From Candidatus Omnitrophota bacterium (GTDB taxonomy: Bacteria > Omnitrophota > Gorgyraeia > S143-82), in assembly GCA_027065215.1 (NCBI GenBank), contig JAMOOT010000385.1, positions 1 through 5,055 of the forward strand: a DNA stretch of 5,055 nt, read 5' to 3'. Shown in pieces: positions 1-5,055 of this stretch. A program made the position numbers and the translations under genes. Position 1 is the stretch's first letter. Each line of letters opens with the position of its first letter. The notes beneath the pieces are model-generated. The model was not told where the DNA came from and did no database searches. It saw only the letters and a list, made by a program, of their open reading frames with translations.

Positions 1-416
1 CTTATTTTGGGCAAAAAGACATTCAACAAGCCAGGATTATCCAGCAGATGGTGAAAGATTTGAATTTTCCTATCAAGATAAAGGTAATGCCTATAATACG
101 AGAAGAGGATGGAGTGGCAAAAAGCTCCCGCAATGTCTATCTCAGCCAATCTCAGAGGGAGTCAGCGTGCATCCTATATAAGGCCCTGTGTTATGGTAAA
201 GAAAAGATCAAAGACAACGTTCGTCCCACAAATGTGATAAAAAAGATGAAAGAGATGATAACAAAAGAAGGTGGAAAGATAGACTACGTAGAATTAGTGG
301 ACTGGGCAAATCTTAGACCAGTGAATAAGGTAGAAAAGGGTAAAAAGTATATATTGGCGGTGGCAGCATGGTTCGGTAAGGCAAGGTTGATAGATAACGA
401 GGTGATTACGCTATGA
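1..416 (+). CDS. panC: Pantothenate synthetase, C-terminal half (5' end outside window)
   Basis: Pantothenate--beta-alanine ligase is a cytosolic enzyme that joins pantoate and beta-alanine, using ATP through a pantoyl-adenylate intermediate, in the pathway to CoA. The reading frame is open from base 3, upstream of the first internal ATG at 48, so that ATG is not the real start. The visible 137 residues begin with YFGQKDIQQ, matching the conserved FGQKD-QQ substrate-binding stretch of PanC. Next come a REEDGVAKSSRNVYLS segment, carrying the SSRN nucleotide-binding motif of this superfamily, and the small C-terminal domain ending in the typical Y-LAVAAWFGKARLIDN pattern. PanC is usually about 280 residues, so about half is missing because of the window edge. 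The stop overlaps the next start by four bases (ATGA). Family assignment is secure. Confidence 0.96.
   Translation, partial: YFGQKDIQQARIIQQMVKDLNFPIKIKVMPIIREEDGVAKSSRNVYLSQSQRESACILYKALCYGKEKIKDNVRPTNVIKKMKEMITKEGGKIDYVELVDWANLRPVNKVEKGKKYILAVAAWFGKARLIDNEVITL
399..406 (+). promoter_or_regulatory. Ribosome binding site for nadX inside the panC end
   Basis: GAGGTGAT lies six bases before the ATG at 413, inside the last codons of panC. It matches the anti-Shine-Dalgarno core well. Together with the ATGA stop/start overlap, it supports 413 as the start of the aspartate dehydrogenase and suggests coupled translation. Confidence 0.7.
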
Positions 417-1225
417 AAAGGAAAAAAGTTGGTATTATTGGTTGTGGAGCGATTGGAAGAGTGATAGGAGAGTACTTGGCAGAAGGGAAAATTTCTCATC
501 TAAAGTTGGATTGTGCCTACGATATAGATCCAAAACGGTTAGATTCTTTAACAGATAAGTATCAGATAAAGAAAGCAAAAAATGTTGACGAGGTAGTTAA
601 AAGAGTTGACCTGGTAGTGGAATCTGCTAATGTAAGTGTGGTAAGAGAACTACTTGTAAAGTGTGTTGAGCACAGAAAAGATGTCTTAGTGATCAGTATA
701 GGAGGGCTTTTAGATTGCCAAGACCTTTTCCCAAAGGCAGAAAAGGCAGGGATAAAGATATTGGCTCCGAGTGGGGCAATCTCAGGAATAGACGCTGTAA
801 AGGCCGCTAATGTGGGGAAGATAAAACGAATTACCTTAACCACATACAAACCTCCTAAGGGACTGGAGGGGGTCAATTACATTGCTCAAAGGGGAATAGA
901 TCTCACTAACATCCACGAAGACACTGAAGTCTTCTATGGAACTGTTAGGGAGGCAGTGAAAAATTTCCCTAAGAACATCAATGTCGCTGCGACTGTTAGT
1001 CTTGCTGCAGGGATGCCCAAGGATATGTTTGTCCGTATCGTTGCTTCACCATCCCTAAAAAACAATATCCATGAATTAAAGGTAGAAGGGAAACATGGGA
1101 CAATTATCACTCGAACCGAAAACGTTCCATCTCCTAAGAATCCTAAAACCAGCTTTATGGCAGTCCTTTCAGCACTTAGAAAACTGCAGGATTATGACCG
1201 CTCAGGCCTTTTGATCGGTACATGA
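413..1225 (+). CDS. nadX: L-aspartate dehydrogenase (NadX type)
   Basis: This 270-residue cytosolic oxidoreductase interconverts L-aspartate and iminoaspartate/oxaloacetate plus ammonia with NAD(P). In several bacteria and archaea it replaces NadB as the first step of NAD synthesis. The N-terminal Rossmann domain starts with VGIIGCGAIG, with GxGxxG at residues 10-15. The catalytic domain carries the family signatures PSGAISG (119-125), KPPKG (146-150), FPKNINVAAT (185-194), NNIH (217-220) and ENVPSPKNPKTS (236-247). H220 is placed like the catalytic histidine of Thermotoga and Archaeoglobus AspDH, going by remembered alignment. The length is normal and nothing is missing. It overlaps panC and the following hydE-like gene by four bases each (ATGA), so the three are probably translated as a unit. 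No nadA or nadC is visible, so whether it serves NAD synthesis or aspartate supply for beta-alanine is open. Confidence 0.9.
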   Translation: MKRKKVGIIGCGAIGRVIGEYLAEGKISHLKLDCAYDIDPKRLDSLTDKYQIKKAKNVDEVVKRVDLVVESANVSVVRELLVKCVEHRKDVLVISIGGLLDCQDLFPKAEKAGIKILAPSGAISGIDAVKAANVGKIKRITLTTYKPPKGLEGVNYIAQRGIDLTNIHEDTEVFYGTVREAVKNFPKNINVAATVSLAAGMPKDMFVRIVASPSLKNNIHELKVEGKHGTIITRTENVPSPKNPKTSFMAVLSALRKLQDYDRSGLLIGT

Positions 1226-2229
1226 ATCGAGAAGATGTATTAAATCTCCTTACTTTGCCCGCCGAGGACCTAAAATCCAAGGCCTCTTACCTATGCAAGG
1301 CATATTATTCTAGCCAAGTCTATCTGCGCCATATTATCGAGGTCTCCAATATATGCCAAAAGAATTGCTTTTACTGCGGATTAAGAAGGGATAATTTAAG
1401 TGTAAAAAGGTATCGAATCCCAATTAGTGAAGTCCTTTCTCTGGTAGAACAAAGTTATCAGATGGGATGTAGATCCATAGTCATCCAGTCTGGGGAGCGA
1501 ACAGATAAGGCATTCATAGACTATATTGCCAAACTAATAGAAGAGATAAAGAAAAGGTTTCCCGATGAAAACATAGTTCTTTCTTGTGGAGAACAGAAAA
1601 AAAAGACCTACAAACTGTGGAGAGAATTGGGAGCAGATAGGTATCTCTTAAGGATAGAGATATCCAACTCCAAACTCTACGAAAAATTTCATCCCAAAGA
1701 TAAACTGCATGACTACTACAAGAGACAAGAGTGCCTCCTTATCCTTAGAGACTTAGGGTATCAAGTTGGAACAGGAACCTTAATTGGACTTCCTGAGACA
1801 ACGATTGAAGACTTGGCTGAAGACATCTTATTTTTCATCAATCTCGATATAGATATGCTTGGATTTGGGCCGTATGTTCCTCAGGCAAACACCCCACTTT
1901 ACAATAATCTATCCAACTACGATCCTACTAAGGCATTGGATTGGACCCTGCGGGCTATTGCAGTCTGCCGTATCCTTATGCCTACTATAAACATAGCCAG
2001 CACTACTGCACTTGATGCGCTGAGACATGGAGCAAGATTGGAGGGATTTGAATGGGGAGCAAATGTCCTTATGCCCACACTAACCCCTCAACCATTTCGA
2101 AAGGATTATCAAATTTATTCTAAAAAAGGAGAACTAAGAAGCGACTACTGTATAAGGGCATTACAAGATAGAATTGTCCTATGCGATCCCGGTGATCCCC
2201 TTCATTATCTTTTGCGGCAGAACCAATAG
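1222..2229 (+). CDS. hydE: Radical SAM protein, HydE-type [FeFe]-hydrogenase maturase
   Basis: This 335-residue radical SAM enzyme is close in length to Thermotoga HydE (about 348). HydE works with HydF and HydG to build the diiron part of the [FeFe]-hydrogenase H-cluster. C45, C49 and C52 form the CxxxCxxC site for the 4Fe-4S cluster that cleaves S-adenosylmethionine, followed by GLRRDN (53-58), a HydE hallmark. Other HydE-like stretches are IQSGE (88-92), SCGE (121-124), GADRYLLR (137-144), the GTLIGLP barrel strand, the DMLGFGPYVP-ANTPL segment and ANVLMPTLTP. The family's RHET motif reads RIEI here (144-147). The C-terminus has no CxxC, so the optional second cluster of some HydE proteins is absent. 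The start is the ATG overlapping the nadX stop; no clear Shine-Dalgarno precedes it, which points to coupling. No hydrogenase or hydF/hydG is visible, so a HydE-like paralogue with another substrate is possible. PylB and BioB fit less well. Confidence 0.82.
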   Translation: MNREDVLNLLTLPAEDLKSKASYLCKAYYSSQVYLRHIIEVSNICQKNCFYCGLRRDNLSVKRYRIPISEVLSLVEQSYQMGCRSIVIQSGERTDKAFIDYIAKLIEEIKKRFPDENIVLSCGEQKKKTYKLWRELGADRYLLRIEISNSKLYEKFHPKDKLHDYYKRQECLLILRDLGYQVGTGTLIGLPETTIEDLAEDILFFINLDIDMLGFGPYVPQANTPLYNNLSNYDPTKALDWTLRAIAVCRILMPTINIASTTALDALRHGARLEGFEWGANVLMPTLTPQPFRKDYQIYSKKGELRSDYCIRALQDRIVLCDPGDPLHYLLRQNQ

Positions 2230-2252
2230 ATTATATGTTAAAATATTAAAAT
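2230..2252 (+). other. AT-rich spacer before ruvA
   Basis: These 23 bases between the hydE-like stop and the ruvA ATG form the longest gap in the window. They are almost entirely A and T, with only one G, and contain no Shine-Dalgarno-like purine run. An internal promoter or a leaderless-type start could sit here, but the candidate -10/-35 pairs I can form (TTGCGG at 2212 with TATGTT at 2234) are weak. A TAA at 2247-2249, in frame with ruvA, rules out an earlier ruvA start. Confidence 0.4.
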
Positions 2253-2873
2253 ATGATATCGAGGATAAAAGGGACTATCGTTGGAATAGACAAAGACAGA
2301 TGTCAAATAGAAGTTGATTTGGCAAATGGGTTAGTCTATCAGGTTTATGTCTCGCCAGATCTACTCTCAAGAGTTTCCTTAGAAGATGAGATTTCGTTAT
2401 TTACCTATCTATATATGCAAAATGAACCCTCCAAGACAATTCTAATCCTTATAGGATTTTCATCGCCCATAGAACGAGAATTTTTTGAATTATTTACGAC
2501 CGTTTCAGGTATAGGCCCTAAGGCAGCACTGCGTGCTTTTTCCAAACCGGTATCAGAGATTGCCACAGCAATAGCTGATGGAGATGAAAAGTATTTATGC
2601 TCTCTACCGGGTATTGGTAGGCAACGAGCACGTCAGATAATAGCAAAACTTCAGGACAAAATTGCAAAATTCGCCTTGTTAAAACCAACTCAAGCAAAAC
2701 AAAAAGAAAGAGAGACAAAAGAAGAGGACATCTTTCAGGAGGCGTATGAAATCCTAATCCAGTTGCAATACCGTAAATCAGAAGCAAGACAGATGATAGA
2801 AAAGATAAAATCATTAGATCGAAGTTTTGAGTCAGTAGAAGAGGTATTGGAAGAGATATATCGGAGGAGGTAA
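2253..2873 (+). CDS. ruvA: Holliday junction branch migration protein RuvA
   Basis: RuvA binds four-way DNA junctions as a tetramer and loads the RuvB motor for branch migration in recombination repair. The 206-residue length is typical. Residues 1 to about 70 form the OB-fold domain, opening MISRIKGTIVGIDKD and ending LILIGFSS. Two helix-hairpin-helix motifs follow: VSGIGPKAAL (84-93) and LPGIGRQRAR (118-127), then AKLQDKIAKFALL. A charged linker (about 145-160) joins the C-terminal RuvB-binding domain (about 160-206). EREFFELFTTVSGIGPK, the A-AIADGDEK stretch and KIAKFALL differ from the Escherichia/Bacillus pattern and recall planctomycete RuvA. The region around E58, where the acidic pin should be, is a few residues longer than in E. 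coli. The start fits the family's usual M-I beginning but has no evident ribosome binding site. Neither ruvB nor ruvC flanks it, although these are its common neighbours. The stop shares one base with the next start (TAATG). Confidence 0.93.
   Translation: MISRIKGTIVGIDKDRCQIEVDLANGLVYQVYVSPDLLSRVSLEDEISLFTYLYMQNEPSKTILILIGFSSPIEREFFELFTTVSGIGPKAALRAFSKPVSEIATAIADGDEKYLCSLPGIGRQRARQIIAKLQDKIAKFALLKPTQAKQKERETKEEDIFQEAYEILIQLQYRKSEARQMIEKIKSLDRSFESVEEVLEEIYRRR
2863..2870 (+). promoter_or_regulatory. Ribosome binding site for the LegB-type gene
   Basis: GGAGGAGG, inside the last ruvA codons, ends two bases before the ATG at 2873; its first GGAGG (2863-2867) has a normal five-base spacing. With the TAATG overlap it fixes the start and implies coupling to ruvA. 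Confidence 0.7.
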
Positions 2874-3859
2874 TGGAGATAACGGGAAAGGTATTAGTTA
2901 CTGGAGGTGACGGATTTATAGGATCTCATCTGGTTGAATATTTATTGCAGTGTGGGTATCAGGTTAGAGCCCTTACCTACTACAATTCATTTAACTATTG
3001 GGGACATCTGGAAGAGTTTTATAAGGATTATTCCGGCCAGTTGGAGGTGGTTTCAGGAGATATTCGCGATCCCGGAATATGTGAAAAGATATGTGAAGAG
3101 ATAGAAATCGTCTTTCACTTAGCAGCATTGATCCCTATTCCTTATTCCTATATTGCTCCTCACAGCTATGTTCAAACCAACGTTGAAGGCACACTCAATA
3201 TGTTAACCTCTGCTCTTAAAAATAAAGTTAGAAGATTTGTGCATACTTCAACCAGTGAAGTGTATGGAACAGCCAAATACACGCCAATAGACGAAAATCA
3301 TCCTTTGAACCCTCAGTCTCCTTATGCCGCCACAAAACTTGGTGCAGATAAGCTGGCAATTTCCTTTTATCTTTCCTTTGGCCTTGAAGTGGTAGTGGTT
3401 CGACCCTTTAACACCTATGGTCCACGCCAGTCAGCGCGTGCAGTTATCCCCACAGTAATTCTCCAAGCACTTAAAAGTAATGAAATCTACTTGGGAAATG
3501 TCGACACCTCCAGGGATTTCAATTATGTCTCAGACACAGTAGAAGGAATTGTGCTTGCTGGGCTCCAAGATACATTCATTGGTCAAGAGATAAATATTGG
3601 TTCAGGCAAGGCCTATAAAATAATAGAAATAGTAGATATGATTAGCGAGATATTAGGAAAAGAATTAAAAGTGAGAACTGATCCTGATAGGATCAGACCA
3701 GAGAAAAGCGAAGTAAAGATCTTGCTTTGTTCATCTGAAAAGATAAGGAAAATATGCAATTGGCAACCAAAGGTTTCGATCCAAGAAGGTTTGAAGAAGA
3801 CAGTGGAGTGGTTTAAAAGACATCAACGGGCCTATAAATCTGATATATACAATGTGTGA
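2873..3859 (+). CDS. legB: NAD-dependent sugar-nucleotide 4,6-dehydratase, LegB type
   Basis: This 328-residue extended short-chain dehydrogenase most resembles LegB, the nucleotide-sugar (GDP-GlcNAc in Campylobacter) 4,6-dehydratase that opens the legionaminic acid route to surface glycans. The N-terminal Rossmann motif is VTGGDGFIGSH, with GxxGxxG at residues 11-17. YNSFNYWGHL (37-46) and GDIRDP (62-67) are typical of the LegB group. The active site shows STSEVYG (126-132) with the acid/base TSE triplet, and Y151/K155 of the YxxxK pair in SPYAATK. RPFNTYGPRQSARAVIP (177-193) and RPEKSEV are further subgroup signatures in the substrate domain. A strong ribosome binding site and one-base overlap tie it to ruvA. 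No LegC aminotransferase or other sugar gene is visible, so the sugar product cannot be set. A related UDP-sugar epimerase or dehydratase is the alternative. Confidence 0.82.
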   Translation: MEITGKVLVTGGDGFIGSHLVEYLLQCGYQVRALTYYNSFNYWGHLEEFYKDYSGQLEVVSGDIRDPGICEKICEEIEIVFHLAALIPIPYSYIAPHSYVQTNVEGTLNMLTSALKNKVRRFVHTSTSEVYGTAKYTPIDENHPLNPQSPYAATKLGADKLAISFYLSFGLEVVVVRPFNTYGPRQSARAVIPTVILQALKSNEIYLGNVDTSRDFNYVSDTVEGIVLAGLQDTFIGQEINIGSGKAYKIIEIVDMISEILGKELKVRTDPDRIRPEKSEVKILLCSSEKIRKICNWQPKVSIQEGLKKTVEWFKRHQRAYKSDIYNV

Positions 3860-3864
3860 GGTGA
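3858..3864 (+). promoter_or_regulatory. Ribosome binding site for the lipoyl-domain gene
   Basis: GAGGTGA begins within the preceding stop codon and ends three bases before the ATG at 3868. It supports this start and shows that the small gene is meant to be translated on its own. Confidence 0.65.
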
Positions 3865-3867
3865 GAG

Positions 3868-4107
3868 ATGTTTCTTAAGGTGCCTAACTTAGGGGATGAC
3901 TTTGCTGAAGCAAAGGTAATAGAGTGGTTCGTAAGAGAGGGAGAAGTAGTGGAAAAGGATCAAGATGTGGTTGAACTCTTGACTGATAAAGCAACCTTTG
4001 TAGTTCCTGCACCCTTTAAAATGCGTGTGATTAAAATACTAAAATCCAAAGATGAATTCTTAGGAGAAGATATGATACTGGCAGAGATAGAGGAGGTGAA
4101 AGAGTGA
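3868..4107 (+). CDS. Free-standing lipoyl-domain protein
   Basis: At 79 residues this is one biotinyl/lipoyl-attachment domain and nothing more. It begins MFLKVPNLGDD-AEAKVIEW, close to the start of E2 lipoyl domains of 2-oxoacid dehydrogenases (K-P-LG-----A-V-EW). It has the hairpin-turn motif ELLTDKA, with K41 as the likely lipoylated lysine, followed by VPAPF, where E2 domains have a V-AP-G turn. The acidic C-terminus (AEIEEVKE) ends where a linker would begin in an E2 protein. The peripheral-subunit-binding and acyltransferase domains are absent. It is not a visibly broken E2, because it has its own good ribosome binding site and its stop overlaps the coaD start. The TDKA context favours lipoylation over biotinylation (usually MKM). 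A likely role is a mobile acyl or redox carrier for partner enzymes encoded elsewhere; the partner is unknown. The glycine-cleavage H protein is longer and differs in sequence. Confidence 0.85.
   Translation: MFLKVPNLGDDFAEAKVIEWFVREGEVVEKDQDVVELLTDKATFVVPAPFKMRVIKILKSKDEFLGEDMILAEIEEVKE
4091..4099 (+). promoter_or_regulatory. Ribosome binding site deciding the GTG start of coaD
   Basis: AGGAGGTGA is a full-length match to the anti-Shine-Dalgarno sequence and lies four bases before the GTG at 4104. It justifies the non-ATG start, which also gives the family's normal N-terminus. Confidence 0.8.
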
Positions 4108-4598
4108 CTGCCCTCTATCCGGGGAGTTTTGACCCTATTACTTACGGCCACATAGACCTTGTGCGTAGGGCTACTAAGATTTTCGATAAAGTAGTAGTAG
4201 CAATAGCCGTAAACATAGGCAAGGAGCCATTATTCACGGTTGCAGAACGGGTCCAGTTAGTAAAGGAGGCCTTTAAGGACTTGCATGATAAAGTGGAAGT
4301 TGTTTGGTTTGAGGGCTTGGTGGTTGAGTTTGCGAAAAGACACGGCATAAGGATACTCCTACGTGGTTTGAGAATGGTTTCAGATTTTGATTATGAATTT
4401 CAAATGGCCATAACCAATCGTATGTTTGCCCCTGAGATAGAGACACTGTTTTTGATGCCTTCCGAGGATTACTTCTACATTTCCTCACGCTTAATAAAAG
4501 AGATCGTTGCATTAGGGGGTTCTGTGAATCGTTTTGTCCCAGATTTTGTGGAAAAGGCGATGAAAGAGAAACTCCTTACCCAAAAGCAGGATAGGTAA
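4104..4598 (+). CDS. coaD: Phosphopantetheine adenylyltransferase
   Basis: CoaD transfers AMP from ATP to 4'-phosphopantetheine, giving dephospho-CoA and pyrophosphate, the penultimate step of CoA synthesis. It is a cytosolic hexamer in characterised bacteria. The 164 residues match the usual length of about 160. YPGSFDPITYGH (5-16) contains the T/HxGH nucleotidyltransferase motif ending in H16. GKEPLFTVAERV (39-50), LLRGLRMVSDFDYEFQMA (85-102) and the C-terminal ISSRLIKEI (126-134) are the other conserved blocks. The GTG start overlaps the lipoyl-domain stop (GTGA) and follows a perfect ribosome binding site. The start gives MTALYPGSFDP, as in most homologues. Together with panC at the other end of the window, it gives the cluster two CoA-pathway genes. 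The intervening steps (pantothenate kinase, CoaBC) are not visible. Confidence 0.97.
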   Translation: MTALYPGSFDPITYGHIDLVRRATKIFDKVVVAIAVNIGKEPLFTVAERVQLVKEAFKDLHDKVEVVWFEGLVVEFAKRHGIRILLRGLRMVSDFDYEFQMAITNRMFAPEIETLFLMPSEDYFYISSRLIKEIVALGGSVNRFVPDFVEKAMKEKLLTQKQDR

Positions 4599-4600
4599 GT

Positions 4601-5055
4601 ATGTATCGGAAAAGTATACAGGTTATAATTTGTCTTATGTTCTTTATGTTTTTATCGTTTTCTCTTCTTGCTTGGCATGAAGAATTTGCAATTCGAAACA
4701 CAGAGAGGGGAGTACAAGTATGCACAAACCCTAACTATCTACAACCTGAATTCGAATCAGTTCTCTTTTCTTTCTATCAGATAGGGCAAAAAGATATATG
4801 GGTGAATCTTAATTATAAGTTAGATGAAGAAAAAATCCTACCTAAAAAATTAAGAGGAACCCCTATTGGCAACATATTGTTGGAGACAGACCTCCAACTA
4901 AAACAGGATGCCAAAAAGATATTAGAGGAAATATTCTCTGGCCAATTCTACTACCCCAATAGTGGAGTAAGGATATGGATTGAGCCAGAAAAAATTACTG
5001 TTTCCAATTTTGCTAATCAGTGGAGGGTGGTAAAACAGGCAAAATTGAAAGTAAA
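4601..5055 (+). CDS. Exported protein of unknown function, N-terminal part (3' end outside window)
   Basis: An ATG two bases after the coaD stop, preceded by AGGT at 4593-4596, opens a frame that stays open to the right edge (151 codons). Residues 1-24 look like a signal peptide: a short basic start (MYRKS), a hydrophobic core (IICLMFFMFLSFSLL) and a possible cleavage after A24. An uncleaved membrane anchor is the alternative. C11 is not in a proper lipobox. The mature part holds KDIWVNLNY (64-72), LPKKLRGTPIGNILLETDLQLKQDA (80-104) and NSGVRIWIEPEKITV (120-134), then alternating polar/hydrophobic residues into K-AKLKV. From memory this resembles a hypothetical family of Omnitrophota/Planctomycetota with a DLWVNLSP...MGR-LL--D--LKQ...VW--P--A-V pattern. 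No function is known to me. It probably acts outside the cytoplasmic membrane and appears co-transcribed with coaD. Confidence 0.75.
   Translation, partial: MYRKSIQVIICLMFFMFLSFSLLAWHEEFAIRNTERGVQVCTNPNYLQPEFESVLFSFYQIGQKDIWVNLNYKLDEEKILPKKLRGTPIGNILLETDLQLKQDAKKILEEIFSGQFYYPNSGVRIWIEPEKITVSNFANQWRVVKQAKLKV

Noticed and set aside
48..50. ATG as the start of the first gene
   Set aside because: The same frame is open upstream to the window edge and encodes the YFGQKD motif of PanC, so this is an internal methionine.
284..876. Minus-strand open frames opposite panC and the aspartate dehydrogenase
   Set aside because: They lie opposite strongly supported plus-strand genes, have low-complexity Ser/Thr/Phe-rich translations and no recognisable motifs.
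1222..2229. Biotin synthase or PylB as the identity of the radical SAM protein
   Set aside because: BioB shares CxxxCxxC but not the GLRRDN, QSGE and GADRYLLR blocks, which fit HydE. The YNHNLDT motif of BioB is missing.
2212..2239. Promoter with TTGCGG and TATGTT boxes before ruvA
   Set aside because: Both boxes are poor matches and the A/T-rich spacer would give such pairs by chance. It is noted in the spacer entry but not claimed as a promoter.
2235..2249. ATG in the spacer as a start for ruvA or a leader peptide
   Set aside because: It is in frame with ruvA but meets a TAA after four codons, and the peptide is trivial.
2518..2814. Minus-strand open frame opposite ruvA, hydrophobic at its start
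   Set aside because: It lies wholly inside ruvA with both helix-hairpin-helix motifs on the other strand. The hydrophobic stretch is the antisense of a Lys/Glu-rich linker.
3960..4512. Minus-strand open frames opposite the lipoyl-domain and coaD genes
   Set aside because: They are antisense shadows of intact genes with clear family motifs.
4599..4660. Terminator after coaD
   Set aside because: The next gene starts two bases later. The T-rich run encodes the hydrophobic signal peptide, and I see no GC-rich hairpin before it.
4601..4680. Lipoprotein signal at the start of the last gene
   Set aside because: The only cysteine in the signal region (C11) is preceded by V-I-I, not a small residue, and lies too early in the hydrophobic core.

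Overview
The window is a tightly packed, one-strand stretch of bacterial chromosome. Eight colinear plus-strand genes are visible, and the first and last run off the edges. Junctions are -4, -4, +23, -1, +8, -4 and +2 bases, so nearly everything looks co-transcribed and much of it translationally coupled. I see no RNA gene, mobile element, CRISPR array or convincing terminator, and no gap above 25 bases.

Order: the C-terminal half of pantothenate synthetase (panC); an L-aspartate dehydrogenase (nadX type); a radical SAM protein of the HydE type ([FeFe]-hydrogenase maturation); the Holliday-junction protein RuvA; an extended SDR sugar-nucleotide dehydratase of the LegB type; a 79-residue free-standing lipoyl domain; phosphopantetheine adenylyltransferase (coaD, GTG start); and the start of an exported protein of unknown function, cut by the right edge.

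The clearest shared theme is cofactor supply. PanC makes pantothenate and CoaD performs the penultimate step from pantothenate to CoA. Aspartate dehydrogenase handles aspartate, a precursor of both NAD and beta-alanine. A HydE-like enzyme and a lipoyl carrier are also cofactor-related. RuvA and the LegB-like dehydratase do not fit this theme, so the cluster reads as a mixed housekeeping operon rather than one pathway.

Organism: GC is moderate to low (about 40% by eye), with many ATA, AGA and AGG codons. A HydE-like gene suggests an anaerobe. The RuvA departs from the proteobacterial and firmicute pattern and, from memory, resembles planctomycete-type RuvA. The last protein recalls a hypothetical family I associate with Omnitrophota and Planctomycetota. 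My guess is an uncultured anaerobe of or near the PVC group, held with low confidence.

I do not see a complete new system. The parts most worth a second look are the free-standing lipoyl domain next to a LegB-type dehydratase, the HydE-like protein without hydrogenase genes in view, the panC-aspartate dehydrogenase coupling, and the uncharacterised exported protein at the right edge.
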